This document shows positions 17,160-25,289 of a stretch of DNA of 49,689 nt, piece after piece (position 1 is the first letter of the stretch; each line of letters begins with the position of its first letter). This DNA is from Verrucomicrobiaceae bacterium UBA2429 (GTDB lineage Bacteria > Verrucomicrobiota > Verrucomicrobiia > Verrucomicrobiales > Verrucomicrobiaceae). The stretch is taken from contig DDQZ01000058.1 in NCBI GenBank assembly GCA_002343505.1, positions 629 to 50,317 on the forward strand, in the 5' to 3' direction. The position numbers were made by a program, and so were the translations under genes. The notes under the pieces were generated by a model. That model ran no database searches. It had not been told where the DNA came from and saw only the letters and a program-made list of their open reading frames with translations.

Positions 17160-17579
17160 TCACTCTCCCACGACGCTGACGACGACGCGCCGGGTGTGCG
17201 GGGCGCGGCGGTGCTCGAAGAGGAAGATGCCCTGCCAGGTGCCGAGCGCGAGCCGGCCGTCCATGACGGGGATGACCTCGCTGGTGCGGGTGAGGGCCAT
17301 GCGCAGGTGGCTGGGCATGTCGTCGGGTCCCTCGTGGGTGTGGACGAACCAGGGCGTGTCCTCGGGCACGAGGCGGTCGAAGAAGCCGTGCAGGTCCGTG
17401 CGCGCGGAGGGGTCCGCGTTTTCATAAATGACCAGGCTGCAACTGGTGTGCTGCACGAAGACGGTGGCGGTGCCGGTGCGGATGCCGGAGGCGCGCACGA
17501 TGCGCTCGCACGCGCCGGTGATCTCGTAGGTGCCCTTGCCGCGGGTGGCGAGGCTGAAGCTTTCGGCGTGCGCGGGCAT
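17160..17579 (-). CDS. yjbQ: YjbQ/UPF0047 family protein
   Basis: Protein of 139 residues, the usual length for the family. Family hallmarks are TGTATVFVQHTSCSLVIYE, the His-rich HTHEGPDDMPSHLRMAL, and GTWQGIFLFEHR near the C-terminus. The clustered His residues are the known conserved pocket. YjbQ homologues have weak thiamin-phosphate synthase activity, and their cellular role is unsettled. The start at ATG 17579 is chosen because it gives the family N-terminus (SLATRGKGTYEIT). The longer upstream frame is a shadow of gpsA. It begins eight bases after the gpsA stop on the same strand, so the two are probably co-transcribed, without an obvious functional link. Confidence 0.92.
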   Translation of the reverse strand: MPAHAESFSLATRGKGTYEITGACERIVRASGIRTGTATVFVQHTSCSLVIYENADPSARTDLHGFFDRLVPEDTPWFVHTHEGPDDMPSHLRMALTRTSEVIPVMDGRLALGTWQGIFLFEHRRAPHTRRVVVSVVGE

Positions 17580-17587
17580 GGCGGGGG

Positions 17588-18601
17588 TCACTCGGTTTCG
17601 GCGCGCGGGTCGCGGGAGAGCAGGGCGCGCAGGGCCTCGGGCGCGGGTTTGTGTTCGTAAAGCATGGCGTGGACCTCGTCGAGCAGGGGGGTGCGCACGC
17701 CGGCGGCCTTGGCGGCCTGGTGCAGGCTGGCGGTGTTCGGCACTCCTTCGGTGACCATGCGCGAGCTGCCGAGGATTTCCGCCAGCGGGCGCCCCTCCCC
17801 GAGCTGGCGGCCGAGGCGGTGGTTGCGGCTGTGCTCGGAGTAGCAGGTGCCCATGAGATCCCCCACGCCGGCGAGGCCGTAGAAGGACTCGACTCTGCCG
17901 CCCATGGCGGTGCCGAGGCGCACCATCTCGGCCAGCGCGCGGGTGACGAGCGCGGCGATGGCATTGTCCCCCAGCCGCAGGCCGAGGGCGACTCCGGCGG
18001 CGATGGCGTAGGGGTTCTTCATGGCGCCGGCCCACTCCACGCCGGTCACGTCATCACTGGTGTAAGTGCGGAAAAACGGCAGCGTCAGGCAGCTCTGCAC
18101 GGCGCGCGCCACGGCCTCGTCCTCGCAGGCGACGACGGCGGCGGTGGCGAGCTGCTGGGCCACCTCCTCGGCGTGGTTCGGCCCCGTGAGAACGGCCAGC
18201 GCCTTGCCGGGGAAATGCTCGGCGAGGATCTGGCTCATGCGTTTGCCGCTGTCCAGCTCGATGCCTTTGGCGCAGGAGAGAATGACGCGCGCCTCCGCCG
18301 CCAGGCCGCTCTCCGCCACGAGCCGCGCCGTCTCCCGCACGCCTTTGGACGGGGTGACAAAGACGAGCATCTCCGCAGACTCCAGGCCGGCCAGGGAGGT
18401 GGCGACGCTGACGCTCTCCGGCAATTCGAGCGCGGGCAGGTAGCGCGCGTTGCGCCGTGTCTCGCGCATTTCCCGCATGAGCCCGGCATCACGCCCCCAG
18501 AACTGGGTGCGGACACCGCGCATGCCCAGCATGGCCGCCAGGGCGGTGCCCCAGCTTCCGGCTCCGAAGACAATGGCGCGGGGGAGGTCGGGCGTGGGCA
18601 T
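17588..18601 (-). CDS. gpsA: Glycerol-3-phosphate dehydrogenase [NAD(P)+]
   Basis: Cytoplasmic enzyme of 337 residues. It reduces dihydroxyacetone phosphate to sn-glycerol 3-phosphate for phospholipid synthesis. The N-terminal Rossmann motif GAGSWGTALA follows the strand AIVFG. Conserved family blocks are FVTPSKGVRE, SCAKGIE, TGPNHAEEVA, the catalytic-lysine block EWAGAMKNPYAIAAG, and GLAGVGDLMGTCYSEHSRN. The open frame extends to 18682, but those 27 residues are Cys/Pro-rich and unconserved, so ATG at 18601 is preferred. yjbQ follows after eight bases. The gene is ordinary in composition and length, and it marks the edge of core genome next to the unusual SEFIR gene, from which it diverges. 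Confidence 0.95.
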   Translation of the reverse strand: MPTPDLPRAIVFGAGSWGTALAAMLGMRGVRTQFWGRDAGLMREMRETRRNARYLPALELPESVSVATSLAGLESAEMLVFVTPSKGVRETARLVAESGLAAEARVILSCAKGIELDSGKRMSQILAEHFPGKALAVLTGPNHAEEVAQQLATAAVVACEDEAVARAVQSCLTLPFFRTYTSDDVTGVEWAGAMKNPYAIAAGVALGLRLGDNAIAALVTRALAEMVRLGTAMGGRVESFYGLAGVGDLMGTCYSEHSRNHRLGRQLGEGRPLAEILGSSRMVTEGVPNTASLHQAAKAAGVRTPLLDEVHAMLYEHKPAPEALRALLSRDPRAETE

Positions 18602-18753
18602 GAGCGGTGGGGCGTGGGCTGGGTGGGGGGAGGCAGGTTGTTTTGCACCTTGCGGACACATGATGCAAGCGCCGGCATCCACGTTGGAGGACCGGTGGCG
18701 GGTCGCTGCGCAGGGAGGTGCGGTGGCATTTTTTCCTTGTCATCAAAACTCGC

Positions 18754-18784
18754 TTGTCCAGACTTGGATGGCAGGGGTTATGAT
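18754..18784 (+). promoter_or_regulatory. Possible promoter of the SEFIR-cyclase gene
   Basis: In the 291-base gap between gpsA and the divergent SEFIR gene, TTGTCC at 18754 and TATGAT at 18779 could act as -35 and -10 boxes. The 19-base spacing is long, and the surrounding 100 bases are more AT-rich than flanking genes. Weak evidence. Confidence 0.3.
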
Positions 18785-18892
18785 AGACTGGGATCGTGTT
18801 TCAAGTTCACCTACAATTCCGGCGTGATTCCTTGAGCATGGCCCGCTATCACATCCCCGGAAGCATCCCAGGCAGGCAGGAAACACTTCGTT

Positions 18893-20584
18893 ATGACAAA
18901 GGAACCCCGAAACTCTCCTCAAATCTTCATTTCCTACTGTCAGCAGCCTCCGGCGGTGAAGGCATGGGTGGAAAAGCTTGCCGGGAAACTCAGGAAGAAG
19001 GGTTATGACGTTCGGGTGGACACGGAGAGCAAGAGTGGTTCTTCCGTCCCGGAATGGTGCCGGGAGCGCGCCGATCAGGCGGACGCAGTGCTGCTGATAT
19101 GCACACCGGAATACAAAGCCAAAATCCTCTCCAAAAAGGGGTATCTTTGGGACGAGGCGCTGGTCATTGAAGCCCGCTGGAGCAGGCGCGGCCAGAACCA
19201 CGGTGTCATCCCGCTGCTAAGGAGCGGAGATGCCGGAGACTCGGTGCCGGATTTCTGCGGGTCGCGCGGCATGGAGCATCTCGATTTCCGGCGGGATGAT
19301 CATTTCGAGGCGGACCTGGCTGCTTTGGATAAAGAGGTTCAAGATGCCATTGCCGGACAGTGCAGGGAACGCGCTCAAATGGAGAGCAGCTTTGCCGACA
19401 CCCAGCATGGCATCATCTTGATGGCTGATGTCGTGAATTTCACCATGATTCCCTGGGCCGATCAGGAAAGAATCATGGAAAGGATGATGGCGTTCACAGA
19501 CAGCACTTTCGCACCTGAATCCGAGGACGCACGGATCATCATGCCGATGCTGGACGGGATCGCGATCATTTGGAAGAATCAGAATACTTTTGTCGAGGCA
19601 TGCGAGACCGCACGCAAGTTGATCCATCACATGGAGAATGGAAATCCCGGAGTCATCATCCGGACCGGCCTGCACATTGGATCTTATTCGGTCGGCAAGT
19701 CAAAACAGGCTCATTATTTTGGCAACGCGCTGAATGACTGCCGCCGCATCTGCCAGATTGGCGACCACAAGCACATTGTGATGTCGGAAAGCTTCTGCCA
19801 GAAGTGGCTCGAAAGAGAGCGGGATCACCCCTTGCAGCAGAATATTTTTCCCACCACGGCCGACAATCCCATCCAAGTATATCCCTGGCGCTTGAAGGAT
19901 GGCTGCATCAGGTTGCTCAAGGAGGGGGACGATCGTGTTCCCATGGAGCTGGAGGTTCGGGATATTGCCTCGAACTGGCTCAGCCAGTTGATCGAATACA
20001 TCGGCAAGAGCGTGATGGAGTTGGTGGAAGACAAGCACGGCATCAAGGCGGCAAAGCAGGGACTCAGAGTCGCGCTTTGGGCCCCGAATCCAGAGAGGCG
20101 CGACGAACTCACCGCCACCGAATTCCGCTGGCCAAAGCGGGAAGACAATGGCCAGCCTCCCAGCCGGACCACGTATCATATTGTGAACGAGGGGGAGCCT
20201 CCCGCAGGCAGGGCCTTCTGTTCGGGTGAAGAGGTGGTGATCATTCACGGACTGCCGCCGGTCCGCTCGGCGAAGGACTCCGGCAAGGCCTTGCAAAAAT
20301 ATTATGAAGCCATGCAAGCCCATGGCATCCGGCTTGAAACCCTGCAAAAATTCAGCCGCCATGCGCGGGCGTTCCTGTGCTTTGCCTTTCCGATTCTACT
20401 GGAATCGCATGACGCGGCGTCGCGCAAAAATGGCGGCGGCATCCGCCAGCCTTTCGGGGTGATTTGCATGGATTTTCTTGACCCGCTGGCCGATGTTTCC
20501 AAAAAAGAGCTATGCCAACTCGCCACTGAGATCCGCGAAGTTTTTCAAACAGAACTGACGCTTGCATGGAGAGCCCGGACCTGA
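18893..20584 (+). CDS. SEFIR + class III nucleotide cyclase + GAF-like fusion protein
   Basis: Cytoplasmic protein of 563 residues with no signal or membrane segment. Residues about 9-135 read as a SEFIR (TIR-like) domain: IFISYCQQPPAVKAWVEKL, GYDVRVD, then WCRERADQADAVLLICT and later GVIPLL. Bacterial SEFIR/TIR domains can destroy NAD+ or act as scaffolds. Residues about 171-305 read as a class III cyclase catalytic domain. Metal aspartates D179 (ADVVNFT) and D221 (LDGIAIIW) are present, as are the transition-state pair N281 and R285 in FGNALNDCRRI. The usual purine-selecting Lys position appears to be Met217 and its partner His274. Residues about 395-555 look like a GAF domain (GRAFCSGEEVVIIHG, FGVICMDFLDP). 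A possible small gene follows after 62 bases. Codon third positions are less GC-rich than in gpsA, suggesting transfer. An immune or signalling role is inferred from domain content. The start has a weak AGGAA upstream. Confidence 0.85.
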   Translation: MTKEPRNSPQIFISYCQQPPAVKAWVEKLAGKLRKKGYDVRVDTESKSGSSVPEWCRERADQADAVLLICTPEYKAKILSKKGYLWDEALVIEARWSRRGQNHGVIPLLRSGDAGDSVPDFCGSRGMEHLDFRRDDHFEADLAALDKEVQDAIAGQCRERAQMESSFADTQHGIILMADVVNFTMIPWADQERIMERMMAFTDSTFAPESEDARIIMPMLDGIAIIWKNQNTFVEACETARKLIHHMENGNPGVIIRTGLHIGSYSVGKSKQAHYFGNALNDCRRICQIGDHKHIVMSESFCQKWLERERDHPLQQNIFPTTADNPIQVYPWRLKDGCIRLLKEGDDRVPMELEVRDIASNWLSQLIEYIGKSVMELVEDKHGIKAAKQGLRVALWAPNPERRDELTATEFRWPKREDNGQPPSRTTYHIVNEGEPPAGRAFCSGEEVVIIHGLPPVRSAKDSGKALQKYYEAMQAHGIRLETLQKFSRHARAFLCFAFPILLESHDAASRKNGGGIRQPFGVICMDFLDPLADVSKKELCQLATEIREVFQTELTLAWRART

Positions 20585-20646
20585 CAAAGTACTTTTACTG
20601 ATTCAAGAGCTTGCTATTGGCCCCAATCCTGCACATTACTCCCATC

Positions 20647-20853
20647 ATGGCACAATCCACCGCGAATCCGCTTTCCAATAAACCAGCGGCAAGTCGAGTC
20701 GAGACAATCTACCGGAACTTGAAAAGCAAGGGACGAGAAAGCATTAGGGTTCCCCGGCGGCTTGAAGATCTGAGCATTCGGCTGGTTTTTCCGGACACCG
20801 GGAATGCTGCCGTGCCTGCCAGAGAGGCGGTTCTTGAGACAGCCGGGGTTTAA
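20647..20853 (+). CDS. Small protein of 68 residues downstream of the SEFIR gene
   Basis: Not recognised. From ATG 20647 the product is polar and basic in the middle (SRVETIYRNLKSKGRESIRV) with a hydrophobic IRLVFPD stretch. It has no signal peptide or membrane segment. It starts 62 bases after the SEFIR-cyclase gene on the same strand and shares its lower GC composition, so it may be a partner or accessory subunit. A TTG at 20611 would add 12 residues. No good ribosome site is visible and it could be a chance frame. Confidence 0.45.
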   Translation: MAQSTANPLSNKPAASRVETIYRNLKSKGRESIRVPRRLEDLSIRLVFPDTGNAAVPAREAVLETAGV

Positions 20854-20967
20854 TTCTCCGGTTTGTCGAATGGAGTGACGAATCGCCGATCCCGGTTACA
20901 GGGGAGGTGCGGGCTTGCGTTCACCGCATCCTGTGCTTGTTTCGGCGCTCCAAAAACCCCCCCCGCC

Positions 20968-21621
20968 ATGTCCGCACCCGTCAAATCCGAAGAGTCCGGC
21001 TCCATCTGGAGCATCCTCAATGTCCTGATCGCCGTCACCCTTGGCGGTCTTGTCCTGTTCTGGGCAGGGGCGTTTTTGACCGGCGTCGTCAGCCAGACCA
21101 CCGGCTCGACGGAGGCCGAGGCAGAGACTGCTGCCAGCGCCCCCGCAACGTCGGCAGCTCCTGCTGCTTCCGCCGCCACTCCTTCCGCACCCGCCGCCGC
21201 CGCGACCGCGCCTGCGGTTCCCGCTCCCACGGGCGAGGTCATCGAGATCACCATCAAGCCGGACCTCACCAATCCGCTGGCCTACGACACGAAGGAATTC
21301 ACCGTCAAGGCTGGCGCCAAGGTGAAACTGACCTTCAACAATGTCCACCCCACCGTGCCGCAGCCGCACAACATTGTCATCGGAGCCCTCGGCTCGAAGG
21401 ACAAGCTCATGGGTCTCGCCATGCAGATGGCCACCGACCCCGCCGGGATGGCCAAGGGTTTCATCCCCGAGGCGCCCGAAGTGCTTTTTCACACCAAGCT
21501 GCTCCAGCCCAATCAAAGCGAGGTCCTCGAGTTCACCGCGCCAGCCGCCGGTGACTACCCCTACCTTTGCACCTTCCCCGGCCATGCCGTGCTGATGAAC
21601 GGGGTCATGAAGGTTCAGTGA
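20968..21621 (+). CDS. Membrane-tethered blue-copper (azurin/plastocyanin-like) protein
   Basis: Electron carrier of 217 residues, probably facing the periplasm. One transmembrane anchor at about 13-40 (SILNVLIAVTLGGLVLFWAG) is followed by a flexible Ala/Pro/Thr linker (about 50-90) and then a cupredoxin domain. Type 1 copper ligands can be assigned: His in QPHNIVIGAL, and Cys, His and Met in LCTFPGHAVLMNG at the C-terminus. FTVKAGAKVKLTFNN is the typical first strand pair. The long insertion with KLMGLAMQMATDP is as in azurin and auracyanin. The ATG at 20968 places the anchor at the N-terminus, and the upstream frame is not supported. A terminal-oxidase or nitrite-reductase partner would be expected, but none is nearby. 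The next gene (glycosyltransferase) begins 56 bases later. Confidence 0.9.
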   Translation: MSAPVKSEESGSIWSILNVLIAVTLGGLVLFWAGAFLTGVVSQTTGSTEAEAETAASAPATSAAPAASAATPSAPAAAATAPAVPAPTGEVIEITIKPDLTNPLAYDTKEFTVKAGAKVKLTFNNVHPTVPQPHNIVIGALGSKDKLMGLAMQMATDPAGMAKGFIPEAPEVLFHTKLLQPNQSEVLEFTAPAAGDYPYLCTFPGHAVLMNGVMKVQ

Positions 21622-21677
21622 TCCGCCACGCTTTTTGAAATGGACCCGCCGGCGGCGCGGGCCAAGGTGACGCTTCC

Positions 21678-22463
21678 ATGCCCCTGCCGCTCTCCATCAG
21701 CATCATCTCGAAAAACGAGGAGGCCAATCTGCGCCGCTGCCTGGAGAGCGCGGCGGACCTTGCGGCGGAAATCATCGTGGTGGACTCCGGCTCCACGGAC
21801 GCCACCCACGCCGTGGCGCGGGAGTTCGGCGCGCGGGTCGAGCATCAGGACTGGCTCGGCCATCGCGACCAAAAAAACGTGGCCCTCCGCCTCTGCACCC
21901 AGCCCTGGGTGCTGGCGCTCGACTGTGACGAGGAGCTCTCCCCGAAGCTGCGGCGCTCCATTCAGGACTTCTTCGCCCAGGGGGGGCACGAGCAAAACGA
22001 CGGCGCCATCATGCCGCGCAAGGTGTTTTTCCTCGGCCGCTGGATCACCCATGGCGACTGGTATCCGGACCGCAAGCTGCGCCTCTTCAAGCGCGCGGGC
22101 GCCCTCTGGGGCGGCAGCCCGGAGCATGACAAAGTGGTGCTGCCGGAGGGGGCGCGGCCCTGCCTCATTTTGGATGGCGACCTGCACCACTACTCCTTCC
22201 GCGACATGAGCCACTACATCTCGAAGATCAATGTCTTCGCCGATGTCTTTCTCCAGCGCCAGGAGGCCGACGGCGTGCGCTGGGCGCTGCTGCCCACGCT
22301 CACGCGCCCGCTCTGGCGCTTCTTCCGCGCCTATGTGCTGCGGCGCGGTTTTCTCGATGGCTTCCCCGGCCTGTGGATCGCCGCGGCCACAGCCTTCTTC
22401 GCCTTTGTCCGCTACAGCCGGAAATACGAGGCGGAGCACCCCGCCAAACCTCCGCAGTCATGA
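21678..22463 (+). CDS. Family 2 glycosyltransferase (WaaE/KdtX-like)
   Basis: Enzyme of 261 residues that transfers a sugar from a nucleotide donor, probably to lipopolysaccharide core or another envelope glycan. The GT-A fold is clear: SISIISKNEEANLRRCL (residues 6-22), IIVVDSGSTDATHAVA, and the metal-binding DCDEEL at about 82-87. The block WYPDRKLRLFKR and HHYSFRDMSHYI matches the WaaE/KdtX group (LPS core beta-1,4-glucosyltransferases), as does the hydrophobic C-terminal segment (GFPGLWIAAATAFFAFVRY), which probably associates with the membrane. Its stop codon overlaps the start of the lipase gene (ATGA), so the two are translationally coupled. The acceptor is not determined. Confidence 0.9.
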   Translation: MPLPLSISIISKNEEANLRRCLESAADLAAEIIVVDSGSTDATHAVAREFGARVEHQDWLGHRDQKNVALRLCTQPWVLALDCDEELSPKLRRSIQDFFAQGGHEQNDGAIMPRKVFFLGRWITHGDWYPDRKLRLFKRAGALWGGSPEHDKVVLPEGARPCLILDGDLHHYSFRDMSHYISKINVFADVFLQRQEADGVRWALLPTLTRPLWRFFRAYVLRRGFLDGFPGLWIAAATAFFAFVRYSRKYEAEHPAKPPQS

Positions 22464-24079
22464 CACGCCTGCTGCTGCTGGCACTTGTGCTGCCCACCGC
22501 CTCCTGCATCGGCCCGCCGAAGACGCCGGAAGCGCGCGAGCCCCTGCAATGGCGCTTCACACAATCCGCGCGCGCGAGGCTCGGCGGACATCTGGCCGAG
22601 GCCGGCGCGGCCTGGGAGCGGCTGCATTCGCCGGGCTCGAACCGTCGCGAGCGCGCCGAGGCCGAGGAGAGGTACGAAAAGGCCCTCGCCGCCTTTATCA
22701 AAGGCTGGAGCCGCGCCCAGGCGCCGCGGCGCTGGCAGGACGGCGCGGCATTTGCCGCCCACAGGGTCCGCATTCAGACGCGCAATCACGACACGCGCGA
22801 GATCACGCCGCGCGTCCTGGCGGACCTCCGCCTCGCCAGCGAGGTGCGCACCGGCAAAGCCGGCAGCCTCGCTGAAACTGACGGTCTCGGCGTGCCCCTG
22901 GTGGGCCGTGTTTTTGAGAGCGACCAGCACCCTCTCCTGCCGCGCAACGGCGCGCATCTCACGCTGACCGCCCTGCTCGAGTTTGAGAAAAGCGTCCCCG
23001 GCCAGCCGCGCGGGTGCCGCCTGCGTCTCGTGAATCCCCTCCAGCAGCCCCGTGTGCGCATTGAGGGCAAAGACACGCCTCTGGCCGCCAACTACACCGC
23101 GCCCAAGGCCCTGGCCCTCGACGCGGGCTTCCTGAAAAAATTCTCCCTCACCGGGCTGCTCTACCCGGAGAAGACGCTCGATGACAGCCGTCTTTACCAG
23201 CTCGACCCGTATGATCCGCGGCGCATCCCCGTCGTTTTCGTCCACGGGTTGATGTCCGACCCGCACATCTGGTATCCCTGCATCAACGCGCTCTGCGCGG
23301 ATCCCGTGCTCCGCGCGCATTTCCAGCCCTGGTATTTCCTCTACCCCACCGGCATGTATGTGCCAGCCACCTCGCGCCGCCTGCGCGAGTCCATTGCCGA
23401 AGCCGGTGCCCGGCTTGATCCGGGCGGCACCTCGGCGGCGATGAATCAAATGGTCCTCGTGGGCCACAGCATGGGCGGCCTGCTGAGCCGGATGCAGGCG
23501 GTGGACAGCGGCATGGAATTTTGGAACGCCCACTTCACCAAGCCGCCGGAGGAGATGCGCCTCTCCGAGTCGGGCCGCGAGCGTCTGCGCGCCGGCTTCA
23601 TCTTTGAAAAACGTCCCGAAGTGGCGCGCCTCATCTTCATCGCCACACCCCAGCGCGGCAGCGACCTGGCGGACAAAGGCATCGTCATGCGCCTGGCCAA
23701 GCTCATCCGGCTGCCGGTGGACTCCATGCTCGTCGTCACCGAGCTGCTTTCCGGCAACACCGACGCCCTCCAGCCGCAAATCCGCGACTGGGGTGTTTTC
23801 TCCTTTCTCAGCCTCAGCACTCTTTCCCCCAGGCACCCCTATATCCAGGCGCTCAACGCCAGGCCCATTCCCGTGCCCCATCACTCCATCATCGGCCGCA
23901 TGGGCGGCAAAACCCTCGAGGAAAGCAGCGACCTTGTCGTGCCCTACCGCAGCGCGCACCTGCCCACCGGCAGCGAGCTCGTCGTGCCGCACTGGCACGG
24001 CTGCGTGGAGCAGTCGGAAGTCATTGCCGAGGTGCTCAAACGCCTCCGCCAGCATCTGCGTGAGAATGGCAGGATTTGA
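22460..24079 (+). CDS. Exported alpha/beta hydrolase (lipase/esterase-like), probable lipoprotein
   Basis: Hydrolase of 539 residues. The N-terminus MTRLLLLALVLPTASC ends in Cys16 and resembles a lipoprotein signal, though the Thr at -3 is not ideal. An N-terminal half of about 230 residues without known motifs leads into the alpha/beta-hydrolase fold. Markers are VVFVHGLMSDPHIWY (oxyanion region) and the nucleophile elbow GHSMGG, followed by FIATPQRGSDLA as in PGAP1-like or triacylglycerol lipases. A candidate catalytic His is in VVPHWHGCVEQ near the end. The start overlaps the glycosyltransferase stop by four bases, and the longer frame back to 22373 lies inside that gene. The envelope location and coupling to a glycosyltransferase suggest lipid or glycolipid turnover (inference). 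Confidence 0.87.
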   Translation: MTRLLLLALVLPTASCIGPPKTPEAREPLQWRFTQSARARLGGHLAEAGAAWERLHSPGSNRRERAEAEERYEKALAAFIKGWSRAQAPRRWQDGAAFAAHRVRIQTRNHDTREITPRVLADLRLASEVRTGKAGSLAETDGLGVPLVGRVFESDQHPLLPRNGAHLTLTALLEFEKSVPGQPRGCRLRLVNPLQQPRVRIEGKDTPLAANYTAPKALALDAGFLKKFSLTGLLYPEKTLDDSRLYQLDPYDPRRIPVVFVHGLMSDPHIWYPCINALCADPVLRAHFQPWYFLYPTGMYVPATSRRLRESIAEAGARLDPGGTSAAMNQMVLVGHSMGGLLSRMQAVDSGMEFWNAHFTKPPEEMRLSESGRERLRAGFIFEKRPEVARLIFIATPQRGSDLADKGIVMRLAKLIRLPVDSMLVVTELLSGNTDALQPQIRDWGVFSFLSLSTLSPRHPYIQALNARPIPVPHHSIIGRMGGKTLEESSDLVVPYRSAHLPTGSELVVPHWHGCVEQSEVIAEVLKRLRQHLRENGRI

Positions 24080-24111
24080 CCCCGCGCCCGCACCACTCCA
24101 ACATCGTTCCC

Positions 24112-24465
24112 ATGTTTCAAACCGGCCAGAAAGTCGTCTGCATCAACGATCAATTCGACCCCTGGGTCTATGATCTTTACCGCGCCCTGCCTCGCAAAGG
24201 CCGCGCCTACACGGTCCGCGCCGTCCGCTCCGGACGCTCGAACCCTGTGTTCTCGCTCAACGACGACGCCGAAATCAAGCTCACCGGCGCCGAGTTCGAC
24301 ATCCTCATCCTCCTGGAGGAGCTGCAAAACCCCGACGATCCGCATTCCAGCGTCAAACAAGAGCTGGGCTTTCGCTCAGAGCGCTTCGCCCCGCTGGAAA
24401 CCGACGAGGAGGAAGCCGGGGAAGAGGCCGGCGAGCTCGTCGGCGCCGGCGCCAAGGCATGGTGA
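24112..24465 (+). CDS. Conserved hypothetical protein (KVVCIND family)
   Basis: Cytoplasmic protein of 117 residues. The first 60 (GQKVVCINDQFDPWVYDLYRALPRKGRAYTVRAVRSGR) have a pattern I have seen in small conserved proteins of Verrucomicrobiota and phages: a beta strand, a short acidic loop, then a strand read as KGRxYTVR. No biochemical function is known to me. The C-terminus is acidic (LETDEEEAGEEAGE). ATG 24112 is preferred over the in-frame TTG at 24076, which lies inside the upstream stop region. It follows the lipase gene by 32 bases and may be in the same transcript. The next gene is convergent. Confidence 0.72.
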   Translation: MFQTGQKVVCINDQFDPWVYDLYRALPRKGRAYTVRAVRSGRSNPVFSLNDDAEIKLTGAEFDILILLEELQNPDDPHSSVKQELGFRSERFAPLETDEEEAGEEAGELVGAGAKAW

Positions 24466-24502
24466 GCGCCGGGGTGGCAAGTCCGCGCGGCATCAGGCCG
24501 GC

Positions 24503-25207
24503 CTACTGCTTCTCAGGCTTGTCCATCGTCATGTAGGTGGTGCCTTTGCGCGAGCCGTCGAGCGGATTGAAGGACTGCACGCGCATCTCGCGCAGGGCGG
24601 TGGCCTCGCCCACCTTCCACATTTTGGTGACCTCGAAGCGCTTCACCAGTTTCGACGGGGCATTGTAGGCCTCCATTTTCGCCACGCCGCCGCTGTCCTT
24701 GTGGACCCAGAGGTCCACGGTGTAGTAGGGGCCTTTGGTGTCGGGGGCGGTGACGCGGACGAGCCAGCATTTGATGCCCGCCGCGCTGAGACGCGCGTTG
24801 GCGTCCATCATCTTGGCGTTTTTCCAGTAGAGGAAGCGCTGGGAAAGGTCCTCATAATTGAAGTCCATGCCGCGCACCGCGTTGGAGGCGTTGGACAAAG
24901 GCACTTTGCTGCTGCCACCGGTCTTCACCTCCCAGAGCGTGGCGGGCTCAGTGGTCAGGTCCAGATGGACGATCTCCGCAGGCGGGTTCATGAAGCGGAA
25001 ACGCATCACGGATTGTGTCAGCGTCAGCTCCAGCGGCTCCTCGCGCCCTGAGTTTCCATCACGAAGGCGGCCTGTCATTTTGTGGTCTTGCAGCGCGTAG
25101 CTTTTGCGCACCAGCCTGAGCACCTCCTCGGCGGTTGGCGTCGGATCCTGGGCGCGTGCGAGAGGTGCGGCGGCGAGGCTGGCTAGGAAAATGCGGCGGT
25201 TCATCAT
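24503..25207 (-). CDS. Outer membrane lipoprotein-sorting protein family (LolA-like fold)
   Basis: Exported protein of 234 residues. MMNRRIFLASLAAAPLARAQ is a signal with an RR pair that could use Tat or Sec. The mature chain has the layout of the outer-membrane lipoprotein-sorting family: helix TAEEVLRLVRKSYALQDHKM, then strands (MTGRLRDGNSGREEPLELTLTQ, MRFRFMNPPAEIVHLDL), and GMDFNYEDLSQRFLYWKNAKM, with a long antiparallel sheet. Family members bind lipids or lipoproteins in the periplasm, and the cargo is unknown here. Starting at 25204 instead would drop one Met. It is on the minus strand 82 bases after the double esterase gene and may be co-transcribed with it. The gene on the other side (24112) is convergent. 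Confidence 0.85.
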   Translation of the reverse strand: MMNRRIFLASLAAAPLARAQDPTPTAEEVLRLVRKSYALQDHKMTGRLRDGNSGREEPLELTLTQSVMRFRFMNPPAEIVHLDLTTEPATLWEVKTGGSSKVPLSNASNAVRGMDFNYEDLSQRFLYWKNAKMMDANARLSAAGIKCWLVRVTAPDTKGPYYTVDLWVHKDSGGVAKMEAYNAPSKLVKRFEVTKMWKVGEATALREMRVQSFNPLDGSRKGTTYMTMDKPEKQ

Positions 25208-25289
25208 GGCGGGCGTTAAGACTGCGCGGCGGGGCCGTGGATTCAACCGCACTTTGGAGAGCGGCTGCGAGGCTGCTCGCAGTTGCGGC

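Noticed and set aside
22412..24055. Minus-strand frame of 547 codons over the lipase gene
   Set aside because: No motifs; the plus-strand reading has GHSMGG and the coupled start.
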